Of a stretch of DNA of 7,455 nucleotides, positions 1 to 5,994 are shown in pieces (positions within the stretch are counted from its first letter, which is position 1; the number at the start of each line of letters is the position of its first letter). This DNA comes from CAIRDP01 sp037134895 (GTDB lineage: Bacteria > Bacteroidota > Bacteroidia > Bacteroidales > FEN-979), in NCBI GenBank assembly GCA_037134895.1, contig JBAXLI010000124.1, positions 1-7,455 on the forward strand, written 5' to 3'. The notes below the pieces were generated by a model that made no database searches, was not told where the DNA came from, and was given only the letters and a program-made list of their open reading frames with translations. Made by a program: the position numbers and the translations under genes.

Positions 1-79
1 AGCGAAATAGCGAAATAGCGAAATAGCGAAATAGCGAAATAGCGAAATAGCGAAAAGCGAAAAGCGAAATAGCGAAAAG
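1..79. repeat. AGCGAAA(T) short tandem array
   Basis: Six perfect 8-nt units AGCGAAAT occupy 1-48. They are followed by AGCGAAA (49-55), AGCGAAA (56-62), AGCGAAAT (63-70), AGCGAAA (71-77) and a partial AG. The unit therefore alternates between 7 and 8 nt by one T. The 8-nt form contains TAG and, because 8 is not a multiple of 3, it stops all three plus-strand frames every 24 nt, so it is noncoding on that strand. It ends 22 nt before the biotin-carrier ATG. The array begins at or before base 1, so its true length is unknown. Confidence 0.95.
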
Positions 80-101
80 TTGAAAATATAGAATTCATCC
101 T

Positions 102-533
102 ATGAAAAAATTTTCATTTACGATTAACGGGAACAATTACGAGGTTGATATTCTCGGATTTGAAGAAAACACTGCCCAGGTTGAAGTTAACGGAACCATT
201 TATAATGTCGAGGTCCAGCGTGAACTGAAAATGACAAAAACCCCGACCCTGGTCCGTGCTGAGCCTCCCAAGCCATCACCCAAAGAATCGAGGATCCCGA
301 AATCCCAATCCCAGACCAGCAATGTCGCCATCAAAGCCCCATTGCCGGGTACCATTATAACGGTACTGGTGAAACCCGGTGATAAAGTCACGATGGGACA
401 GAAACTGCTGACGATGGAAGCCATGAAGATGGAGAACAATGTGCTTTCAGAAAAAGACGGTACAGTGAGGGTTGTCAATGTCAAGCCCGGTATGACCGTG
501 GCACAGAATGAAGTTTTAGTGGAAATCGAATAA
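102..533 (+). CDS. Biotin carrier subunit of a Na+-pumping decarboxylase (biotin/lipoyl attachment protein)
   Basis: This 143-residue protein carries the biotin that shuttles CO2 from a carboxyltransferase to a membrane decarboxylase subunit. It has three visible parts. Residues 1-45 are a beta-rich N-terminal segment (FTINGNNYEVDI, then VEVNGTIYNVEV). Residues 50-72 are a Pro/Ser/Lys-rich flexible linker. Residues 75-143 are a biotinyl domain with the signature EAMKMEN, in which Lys109 is the expected biotinylated residue, preceded by KAPLPGTI. Length and layout match the small carrier subunits of methylmalonyl-CoA or glutaconyl-CoA decarboxylases. The gene is 12 nt upstream of the decarboxylase beta subunit, so the two are almost certainly co-transcribed. 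The start at 102 gives a natural domain start; no strong ribosome binding site is visible. The substrate cannot be told because the carboxyltransferase lies outside the window. Methylmalonyl-CoA is my inference from the usual Bacteroidetes arrangement. Confidence 0.93.
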   Translation: MKKFSFTINGNNYEVDILGFEENTAQVEVNGTIYNVEVQRELKMTKTPTLVRAEPPKPSPKESRIPKSQSQTSNVAIKAPLPGTIITVLVKPGDKVTMGQKLLTMEAMKMENNVLSEKDGTVRVVNVKPGMTVAQNEVLVEIE

Positions 534-545
534 AGGCCTGCTGCT

Positions 546-1736
546 ATGAAACTCCTGCTCATAACCGATCTGCTGCAGAAAATCTGGGAAGATACCGGGT
601 TTTCGAACCTGCATTGGGATAACGGAATCATGATCCTGTTCGGGCTTGTCCTGATCGTGCTGGCTATCAAGTTCAGCCTGAAACCCATACTCCTGATCCC
701 CCTGGCTATTGGGATCGTGATCGGCAACATCCCGTTCATGCACAGCGCTCCATATCCACTGGGTATTTACAATGAAGGAAGCATTTTGCATTACCTTTTT
801 TTCGGGGTGCTTAAGGGCATCTATCCAGCACTTATTTTCCTTGGCCTTGGAGCCATGGTCGACCTTTCTCCCATGATCGCCAACCCCAAGCTGATCATAC
901 TTGGAGCTGCCGCACAGGTGGGGATCCTTATCACCTTTCTCGGAGCCATTATCTTTGGCTTCCCAATCGCAGAAGCTGCTTGCATCGGCATTATCGGCGG
1001 GGCGGATGGCAATACCGCGATTTTCCTGACATCACAGATGGCAGCAGGCCTGAAAAACATGCCCGATGCCGCCCATGTACAGGGACTGATCGGTCCGGTA
1101 GCCATCGCTGCTTATTTGTACATGGCCCTGGTACCGGTGATCCAGCCACCCATCATGAAACTCCTTACAACCAGAAAGGAAAGGCTCATCAGGATGAAAC
1201 CACAGCGTACTGTAAGCCGTAATGAAAAGATCGCGTTCCCACTGATTTTTCTTCTTCTTACAGCCTTTGTCGCCCCCGCATCACTGCCCCTGCTCGGAAT
1301 GTTCTTCTTCGGTAACATCCTTAAGGAATCAGGGCTTACAAAGCAACTTGCTGGCACCGTCTCCACTGTCATGATCGATATTCTTGTCATCCTGATCGGC
1401 ATCACTGTGGGAGCTTCCACACAGGCTGATATTTTTCTCAAATGGGAATCGATTCTGATCTTCGTCCTCGGAGCCATTTCGTTTATGGTCGCCACCGCCG
1501 GTGGGATCATTTTTGCCAAAGTGATGAACATCTTCCTGAAAAAAGAGAACCAGATCAACCCACTGATCGGAGCAGCCGGTGTTGCTGCTGTACCCGATTC
1601 GGCCCGAATCGCCCATGAAATGGGACAGAAGGAAGATTCAACCAACCACCTCATCAGCCATGCCATGGCACCGAATATTGCAGGGATCATCGGCAGCGCC
1701 GTATCCGCAGGACTTCTGCTTGCTTTTATACTCTGA
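546..1736 (+). CDS. oadB: Sodium ion-translocating decarboxylase, beta subunit
   Basis: This 396-residue integral membrane protein decarboxylates carboxybiotin and exports Na+. Family hallmarks are visible throughout: DTGFSNLHW at 16-24, GIIGGADGNTAIF at 148-160, AYLYMALVPVIQPPIMK at 189-205, ATAGGIIFAKVMN at 316-328, INPLIGAAGVAAVP at 337-350 and HAMAPNIAGIIGSAVSAG at 372-389. Asp154 in GGADG corresponds to the Na+-binding Asp203 of Klebsiella OadB and Tyr192 to Tyr229 there, by motif and from memory of that sequence. Oddities are GGADGNT where most members have GGADGPT, and a segment around 167-180 (GLKNMPDAAHVQG) that looks about 12 residues longer than in Klebsiella. Hydrophobic segments run almost the whole length. 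The length is close to typical for the family (about 375-435). Together with the upstream biotin carrier it forms a decarboxylase operon. The symbol names the family; the substrate (methylmalonyl-CoA, oxaloacetate or glutaconyl-CoA) is undecided. Confidence 0.95.
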   Translation: MKLLLITDLLQKIWEDTGFSNLHWDNGIMILFGLVLIVLAIKFSLKPILLIPLAIGIVIGNIPFMHSAPYPLGIYNEGSILHYLFFGVLKGIYPALIFLGLGAMVDLSPMIANPKLIILGAAAQVGILITFLGAIIFGFPIAEAACIGIIGGADGNTAIFLTSQMAAGLKNMPDAAHVQGLIGPVAIAAYLYMALVPVIQPPIMKLLTTRKERLIRMKPQRTVSRNEKIAFPLIFLLLTAFVAPASLPLLGMFFFGNILKESGLTKQLAGTVSTVMIDILVILIGITVGASTQADIFLKWESILIFVLGAISFMVATAGGIIFAKVMNIFLKKENQINPLIGAAGVAAVPDSARIAHEMGQKEDSTNHLISHAMAPNIAGIIGSAVSAGLLLAFIL

Positions 1737-1800
1737 CATCCGCAAAAAAGCCTTGATTTTCAAAAAGCCGGTATACCCCCAGGGCAGAGCTCCGGACCCG

Positions 1801-1826
1801 GGTTCCACTCCATCGGGAGGGGAATC
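1801..1826 (+). terminator. Hairpin after the decarboxylase operon, possible terminator
   Basis: Bases 1801-1811 pair with 1816-1826 around an ATCG loop (1812-1815), giving ten pairs including one G.T wobble and a single A.G mismatch (1807/1820). The hairpin lies 64 nt after the oadB stop and just before the -33 region of the next promoter. The downstream sequence (AATCTACTTT) is only weakly T-rich, so intrinsic termination is plausible but not clear. It could instead be an mRNA stabiliser or an operator for the methyltransferase promoter. Confidence 0.35.
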
Positions 1827-1829
1827 TAC

Positions 1830-1859
1830 TTTGAGAGATTGAAGGATTTCTTATTTTTG
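1830..1859 (+). promoter_or_regulatory. Bacteroidetes-type promoter for the methyltransferase gene
   Basis: TATTTTTG at 1852-1859 is an exact TAnnTTTG -7 element. TTTG at 1830-1833 fits a -33 element with an 18-nt spacer, slightly short of the usual 19-21. Transcription should begin about 5-8 nt after the -7 box, around 1864-1867. That leaves only a few bases before the ATG at 1870, so the mRNA may be leaderless or nearly so. Confidence 0.6.
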
Positions 1860-1869
1860 TAAGAAAACC

Positions 1870-2934
1870 ATGATCTTTCTAAGCACAAACGAAAGCAAGA
1901 CCTGGAGAGGCCTGGCCGACAAGGTTCTTGATTCAGGGGGAGAGTTGCTGCAGACCGAAAGCCTTATCAGGCCCGGACTAGTCCCGGCCTTTCACTATTA
2001 CATAGGGACATTTCTTTTATCAAAGGGACTTGATGTCCCCGGGGCAAAGTGGCTTTCGGCCGGACTTGCCGGGGAACAGGGAGGGCTTTTTTCGAACGCA
2101 TTTCTTTTGAGCTATCTGGGCCGGAATAACGGTAAGCTGGTCATACCCGAGACCATCTTCGCAGACCCCGCACCCTATGTGCATTTCGCAGGAACACCTG
2201 TACTTCTCGATTCCAGGGTGAGTTTCAGGACCCAGTGCTTACATACCCTGCCAGCGTATAAAAAGCCTTTGAAGATCATGGATATAGGCTGCGGACACGG
2301 CATGGTGCTGGTCGACCTGCTCCTTGACCTCCGCAAAGCCGGACTGGTCAGCGACATTGAGGAGATCCTGCTCATCGATCCATCGGAAGGTATGCTGAAC
2401 CTGGCAAAGGAGAATGTTGAAAAGTCATTCCCCGGGGTCAGGGTCAGGCTTTCACAGGCAAGGATAGAGTCTTTGTCGGATAAAATAGACGGGTATTATG
2501 ACATCGCACTGGCATCCCTGGCGTATCACCATATGCCTTATGAAACCAAGCTGTTCCATCTAAAAAAGCTGAGAGACAGGTTAGGATGTTTCATCCTGTT
2601 TGAGCTGGATGCCAATAACGACACACCCGATCTGCATTCCCCCGACCTTGCCCTATCGGTTTACCAGTCTTACGGCGCCATGATGGATTTTGTATTTGCT
2701 TACGAGGCCCCTGTCGGGCTTGCATTATCAAGCATCGATAGATTCCTGATGTCTGAAGCCATCTATTTCTTTACCGAGCCCAGGGGAAAACGCACCGACT
2801 ACCATATGCTGCGCTCACAATGGCACCAAGTGTTCAGGGATGGCCTGGGAGAGGATTTCAGCTGCCTTTGCGACTCAATCTGTTATGCGGATGAGAATAT
2901 GGGGCTGTTCACGATGATCTATGCCAGGGATTAG
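1870..2934 (+). CDS. Class I SAM-dependent methyltransferase of unknown substrate
   Basis: This is a 354-residue, apparently cytosolic protein. Residues 130-245 form a Rossmann methyltransferase core. Motif I is IMDIGCGHG (136-144), the acidic residue ending beta 2 is Asp170 in LLIDPS, and YYDIALASLAYHH (209-221) is the motif IV region. FILFELDANN (241-250) is the following strand. About 130 residues precede the core and about 105 follow it; I do not recognise either extension. The N-terminal part has an aromatic segment (AFHYYIGTFLL, 40-50) and a Gly-rich stretch (61-90). No signal peptide or long membrane helix is evident. The gene has its own promoter immediately upstream. Neighbours (Na+ decarboxylase, VCBS protein) do not suggest a substrate. 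The stop codon lies inside the first unit of the following GGGATTG-type array, so the original C-terminus may have been altered. Confidence 0.85.
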   Translation: MIFLSTNESKTWRGLADKVLDSGGELLQTESLIRPGLVPAFHYYIGTFLLSKGLDVPGAKWLSAGLAGEQGGLFSNAFLLSYLGRNNGKLVIPETIFADPAPYVHFAGTPVLLDSRVSFRTQCLHTLPAYKKPLKIMDIGCGHGMVLVDLLLDLRKAGLVSDIEEILLIDPSEGMLNLAKENVEKSFPGVRVRLSQARIESLSDKIDGYYDIALASLAYHHMPYETKLFHLKKLRDRLGCFILFELDANNDTPDLHSPDLALSVYQSYGAMMDFVFAYEAPVGLALSSIDRFLMSEAIYFFTEPRGKRTDYHMLRSQWHQVFRDGLGEDFSCLCDSICYADENMGLFTMIYARD

Positions 2935-2991
2935 GGGTTGGGGATTGGGGATTGGTGATTGGGGATTGGTGATTGGGGGTAGGGATTAGGG
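2927..2991 (+). repeat. GGGATTG-type heptamer array, G-quadruplex-capable
   Basis: Consecutive 7-nt units from 2927 are GGGATTA, GGGGTTG, GGGATTG, GGGATTG, GTGATTG, GGGATTG, GTGATTG and GGGGTAG (to 2982). A slightly slipped GGATTAG and GG follow. Runs of four or five G occur at 2934-2937, 2940-2943, 2947-2950, 2961-2964 and 2975-2979, with short loops between the first three, so the plus strand and any read-through mRNA could fold as a G-quadruplex. The first unit overlaps the methyltransferase's last codon and stop (GAT TAG). Confidence 0.92.
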
Positions 2992-2999
2992 ACGATTTC

Positions 3000-3072
3000 A
3001 TGTACGATGTACGACCAAGTAACCCGATATCCCGCATCCTGCATCCTGCATCCTGCATCCCGCATCGTACAT
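3000..3072. repeat. 10-bp inverted repeat bracketing the GGATGCA-family array, plus TGTACGA doublet
   Basis: ATGTACGATG at 3000-3009 is perfectly repeated in inverse as CATCGTACAT at 3063-3072, with a 53-nt interior that contains the GGATGCA-type array. The left arm is also part of a tandem doublet of another heptamer, TGTACGA at 3001-3007 and 3008-3014. The right arm overlaps the last unit of the array, so the inverted repeat may be a by-product of repeat sequences and not a mobile-element terminus. No target-site duplication is evident. Confidence 0.6.
3031..3067 (-). repeat. GGATGCR heptamer array, intergenic copy
   Basis: On the plus strand the units from 3033 are CGCATCC, TGCATCC, TGCATCC, TGCATCC and CGCATCG. 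Read on the minus strand these are CGATGCG, three GGATGCA and GGATGCG. They are the same two unit types that dominate the array inside hypF at 7332-7455, but in the opposite orientation. Confidence 0.93.
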
Positions 3073-3170
3073 TGTTATTCTCATCCGCTAAAAGTGATAT
3101 TATTTCCGCAAAACCATTTTAAAGGAATTAACCGGCAGAATACGGAGGTTTGATCCTCTCTTACCGAATA

Positions 3171-3204
3171 TTCTGGATATCAGAATTCAGGAGTGATATC
3201 TTTG
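3171..3204 (+). promoter_or_regulatory. Promoter and possible operator for the VCBS gene
   Basis: TATCTTTG at 3197-3204 is an exact TAnnTTTG -7 element. A good -33 TTG is lacking; the nearest candidate is CTG within TTCTGG at 3171-3176. Expected transcription start is near 3210, giving a leader of about 34 nt to the ATG at 3244. A 7-bp inverted repeat, GATATCA (3176-3182) and TGATATC (3194-3200), overlaps the core promoter and could be a repressor site. This supports the ATG at 3244 over an upstream in-frame GTG at 3193. Confidence 0.5.
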
Positions 3205-3243
3205 GTCACAGATGCAAAGTCAGTTGATCAAAACCTTCATCCT

Positions 3244-4596
3244 ATGAAAACAATTATTCCGGCCATATTCATTTTTATCTTTATGTGTGTGAGCGGCATG
3301 AGCCAGAATCCGCAGTTCACTGGAAAATATTTATACCAGAGCCTCGCTTCAAGAGTTTTTGCCGTTTCAAGCGGGGATATTAACAATGACGGGAAGACGG
3401 ATATCGTTTTCACCGAACCCGACAACAACCTGCTTCAATGGCTGAAAAACGAGGGCAATGATCAGTTCACACTGAAGCAGGCCGGTGCCTTCCAGGCAAT
3501 AGGCATCAAGACCCTTGATTTCAATGCCGACGGGCATACCGATATTCTTGCATGTTCCTACAACCTGAACCAGGTCGTGCTGTTTGAAAATGACGGGAAT
3601 GAAAATTTCACCATGCATGTTCTCTCAAACGCCGCCACTCATCCGCTTGTGATTTCGGCAGGCGACATTAATGGAGACGGCGACATAGATATAGCTGTGG
3701 CCACCCAGGATGCAGGCACGGGAGTCGTACTCCTTGTAAACAATGGGAATTACAATTTCACGTTTATGCAGCTTGACGCAAACGCATACAGTAGTACCTG
3801 GACCGAAATGGTGGACCTGGACAGGGACGGGGACATGGATGTGGTTGGTGCCGATTTTACTGCAACCGGCGGACTGGTATGGTATGAACAAACAACGCCC
3901 CTGGTCTTTACAAGGCATTTTATCTCGTACCCCTCCACACACGGAGGCGCAGTGGGAGATATAGACGGGGACGGCGACCTGGATCTCGCAGCAGCAGCCT
4001 GCGGCTCGGGTATTGCATGGTTTGAAAACGATGGGAGTAATAATTTCATCCCTCACCCCGTTTTCGGCTCTTACAACTGTGCTGTTTCGATAGGGATCAG
4101 CGATTTCGATAACGATTCGGTGAATGATATAGCAGCCGTTGCCTATGGCTCCAACCGTGTTGACTGGTGGAAGAACGACGGCAGCCAGGTCTTCACGAGA
4201 AATAAGGTCTGCGACAGCCTGGTCCACCCCAGTGACCTTTGTATAGCCGACATTAACGGGGATGGTTACAGCGACATCCTCACAGGTTCTTATGCGAAAA
4301 AGCTTGCATATTTCAGGAACACCGGGCATATGACAGGAGACATCCGCATAAAAAAAAAGGAAGCATTCCTCCTGGGAAATGACTTCTCAAGCAAGTGTGT
4401 AACCGTTTACTGGGATAATACCGGCGAAGGGAAAAGGACTTTAGAACTCTATGATTTGAACGGGGCCATGCTATCATCGGTTGAAGTAGCGGCGAATGCA
4501 GGCACCACAACCATCTCGATCCCATCAGCCGGGCTTTTCATCCTTAAAATCCATATGGATACAGGGGATTATTTCAGAAAAATCGTTCAACCCTGA
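3244..4596 (+). CDS. Secreted VCBS/FG-GAP repeat protein with T9SS C-terminal sorting domain
   Basis: This is a 450-residue exported protein. I take ATG 3244 as the start because it gives a clean signal peptide (MKTIIPAIFIFIFMCVSGMS, likely cut before Gln21); the in-frame GTG at 3193 would bury it and lies upstream of the -7 box. Seven calcium-loop repeats of the DxDxDGxxD kind follow at about residues 44-53, 91-100, 140-149, 190-199, 238-247, 286-295 and 335-344. Most are followed by an aromatic/NDG/FT element (WLKNEGNDQFT, FENDGNENFT), as in beta-propeller VCBS or FG-GAP proteins. The sixth is degenerate (DFDNDSVND). Residues about 380-450 form a Por/T9SS type A sorting domain (LELYDLNGAML, then GLFILKI and FRKIVQP at the end), so the protein is probably passed through the outer membrane and anchored or released. 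Ligand or function is unknown. It precedes the TlpA-like gene by 27 nt. Confidence 0.92.
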   Translation: MKTIIPAIFIFIFMCVSGMSQNPQFTGKYLYQSLASRVFAVSSGDINNDGKTDIVFTEPDNNLLQWLKNEGNDQFTLKQAGAFQAIGIKTLDFNADGHTDILACSYNLNQVVLFENDGNENFTMHVLSNAATHPLVISAGDINGDGDIDIAVATQDAGTGVVLLVNNGNYNFTFMQLDANAYSSTWTEMVDLDRDGDMDVVGADFTATGGLVWYEQTTPLVFTRHFISYPSTHGGAVGDIDGDGDLDLAAAACGSGIAWFENDGSNNFIPHPVFGSYNCAVSIGISDFDNDSVNDIAAVAYGSNRVDWWKNDGSQVFTRNKVCDSLVHPSDLCIADINGDGYSDILTGSYAKKLAYFRNTGHMTGDIRIKKKEAFLLGNDFSSKCVTVYWDNTGEGKRTLELYDLNGAMLSSVEVAANAGTTTISIPSAGLFILKIHMDTGDYFRKIVQP

Positions 4597-4623
4597 ATTG
4601 CAAACTTTAATAACTGACATTTT

Positions 4624-5943
4624 ATGATAAAACTAATTCCCGGATTTCTCCTGCCGTGTTTCCTGCTAATTTGCCATTATCACTCATTCGGACAAAGTTC
4701 AACACAGTCGGGCTTCTTCACTGTAACAAGAGACAATAACAAAATCATATTTACTTCGAGCGGACCCGGAGATACCATGAAAGGAAGGGTCTGTTTTAAG
4801 CAGATGAATAAAGCATTACTTGATGCGAAAACACTCAGGTTTAATTGTTACCAGGTCCAGGAATCAAATATGGATGGAAAAAATTGGAAACATGAGATAA
4901 ACTATGCTGTTTGGCTTAAAAAGGGAAACCGTGCAAGAGTTGAAATCAGGGATGTCATATTTCCCGATGACGGTTCCGATATAATTTATGACGGGAAAAG
5001 CCTCTGGGCTTATTATGTCGGGACAAACTCCACGGTTGCACTGGATGAAAATACCATCCTCGGGAAGGTCAAGAACAGGTATTTGACCAAAGATATCTCT
5101 CAGGGCTCGTCCCTTTCACATGACATGATGAATTACGGATCTTCGGTAAGCATGCCTGTACTGTACCTGAGCAAGTTCTTTGGGTATCAGTCTGCATTGG
5201 AGGACAAAGATATGACTGTAAGCTATATAGGGGAGGATACGGTAAGTGGAGTCATGACGCATCATATCAAGGTCCAAATGTTGGGAGGACAACGCATTGC
5301 GGACTACTGGATTTCGTTAACCGATAACTTTCCCCGAAAAATGGAAGAAGTCCTGGTCATGAATGCTTCAGCCAATTCAAAGAGAACCGAGCGTTGGAGC
5401 AATGTTTCGTTTAACGTGGATATGCCCGATAGTTTATTTTGCTGGAAACCACCTGATAACTGGATTGAATACTCCCATCCTACACAGAAAGCTTTGGAAG
5501 ATTCACAAAATGACAAGAAGAAAAACCTTAACGGAACCTTTGTTAACCTTGATCTGATTGGTGGAGGAAAGTTTAACCTCAGGGATTACAGCGGGAAAAT
5601 AGTACTGCTTGTATTCTGGAGGCTTGGATGTCCTCCCTGCCGGAGTGAGATGCCATGGCTTCAGAAAATTTATGAAAAATATAAGGAAAAGGGATTTACT
5701 GTCGTAGGGTTTAATCATGTAGATAATAAAGCTCTTGTTAAAGAATATCTTGATAAAAAAGGGATCAGCTACCCGAATATCCTTGATTCATCTGCCCGGG
5801 CAAAAAAAATCTATACCGATTTCAAAACAAATACTGTTCCCCTCAGCTGCCTGATCGACCGAAAGGGGAACCTGATCGCCCTGTGGTATGGTTTCGATGC
5901 AGATGAAGATGCATTTGGAAAGAAACTTGATCCCCTGCTTTAA
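4624..5943 (+). CDS. Exported TlpA-like thioredoxin protein with N-terminal LolA/DUF2092-like domain
   Basis: This is a 439-residue protein. Residues 1-23 form a signal peptide ending SFG; Cys17 follows LLI and is not a proper lipobox. Residues about 55-280 resemble periplasmic DUF2092/LolA-like beta domains (QMNKALLDAKTLRF near 60-73, WISLTDNFPRKM near 229-240). Residues about 305-439 are a TlpA/ResA-type thioredoxin fold: GKIVLLVFWRLGCPPC with redox pair Cys336/Cys339, then EMPWLQKIYEKY, and a cis-proline motif TVP (Pro406). The residue before the first cysteine is Gly where Trp is usual. The predicted location is the periplasm, with disulfide reduction or exchange as the likely activity. 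It has no visible promoter of its own in the 27-nt gap, so it is probably co-transcribed with the VCBS gene. By eye its codon use is more AT-rich than oadB or the methyltransferase, which may mean a different history. Confidence 0.88.
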   Translation: MIKLIPGFLLPCFLLICHYHSFGQSSTQSGFFTVTRDNNKIIFTSSGPGDTMKGRVCFKQMNKALLDAKTLRFNCYQVQESNMDGKNWKHEINYAVWLKKGNRARVEIRDVIFPDDGSDIIYDGKSLWAYYVGTNSTVALDENTILGKVKNRYLTKDISQGSSLSHDMMNYGSSVSMPVLYLSKFFGYQSALEDKDMTVSYIGEDTVSGVMTHHIKVQMLGGQRIADYWISLTDNFPRKMEEVLVMNASANSKRTERWSNVSFNVDMPDSLFCWKPPDNWIEYSHPTQKALEDSQNDKKKNLNGTFVNLDLIGGGKFNLRDYSGKIVLLVFWRLGCPPCRSEMPWLQKIYEKYKEKGFTVVGFNHVDNKALVKEYLDKKGISYPNILDSSARAKKIYTDFKTNTVPLSCLIDRKGNLIALWYGFDADEDAFGKKLDPLL

Positions 5944-5994
5944 ATCGAAAAACCAGGCAAACTGACAGTCTTTTGATGATATTGCGAGATGATC

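Larger units (their letters stand above)
2935..3243. other. Intergenic region (309 nt) with three heptamer families and a promoter
   Basis: No open reading frame of note is present. From left to right it holds the rest of the G-rich array, a two-unit TGTACGA repeat (3001-3014), a GGATGCA-family array in inverted orientation (3031-3067), and about 100 nt of AT-richer sequence. The last part carries an 8-bp palindrome GAATATTC (3166-3173), a small hairpin GAGG-TTTGAT-CCTC (3145-3158) and a -7 promoter element (3197-3204). No tRNA or other structured RNA is recognisable. Confidence 0.8.

Noticed and set aside
200..739. 179-residue open frame on the minus strand
   Set aside because: It spans the opposite strand of two confident genes and shows no domain; a shadow frame.
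1112..1690. 192-residue open frame on the minus strand
   Set aside because: It is fully antisense to the transmembrane half of the decarboxylase beta subunit and has no recognisable motif.
1780..1826. tRNA-like stretch (GGGCAGAGCTCC, then CCGGGTTCCACTCC)
   Set aside because: It resembles D-arm and T-arm pieces, but no acceptor stem, anticodon arm or cloverleaf can be built; the region folds as a simple hairpin instead.
2927..3072. CRISPR array
   Set aside because: Units are 7 nt with no spacers, unlike the 23-47 nt repeats and unique spacers of CRISPR loci, and no cas genes are present.
3193..3243. N-terminal extension of the VCBS protein from an upstream GTG
   Set aside because: It would put 17 polar residues before an obvious signal peptide and lies upstream of or within the promoter -7 box.
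3625..4329. 234-residue open frame on the minus strand
   Set aside because: It is antisense to the VCBS repeats; its repetitive PVxVxY-like pattern is the mirror of the DxDGD loops, and the plus-strand protein has clear domains, a signal peptide and a sorting domain.
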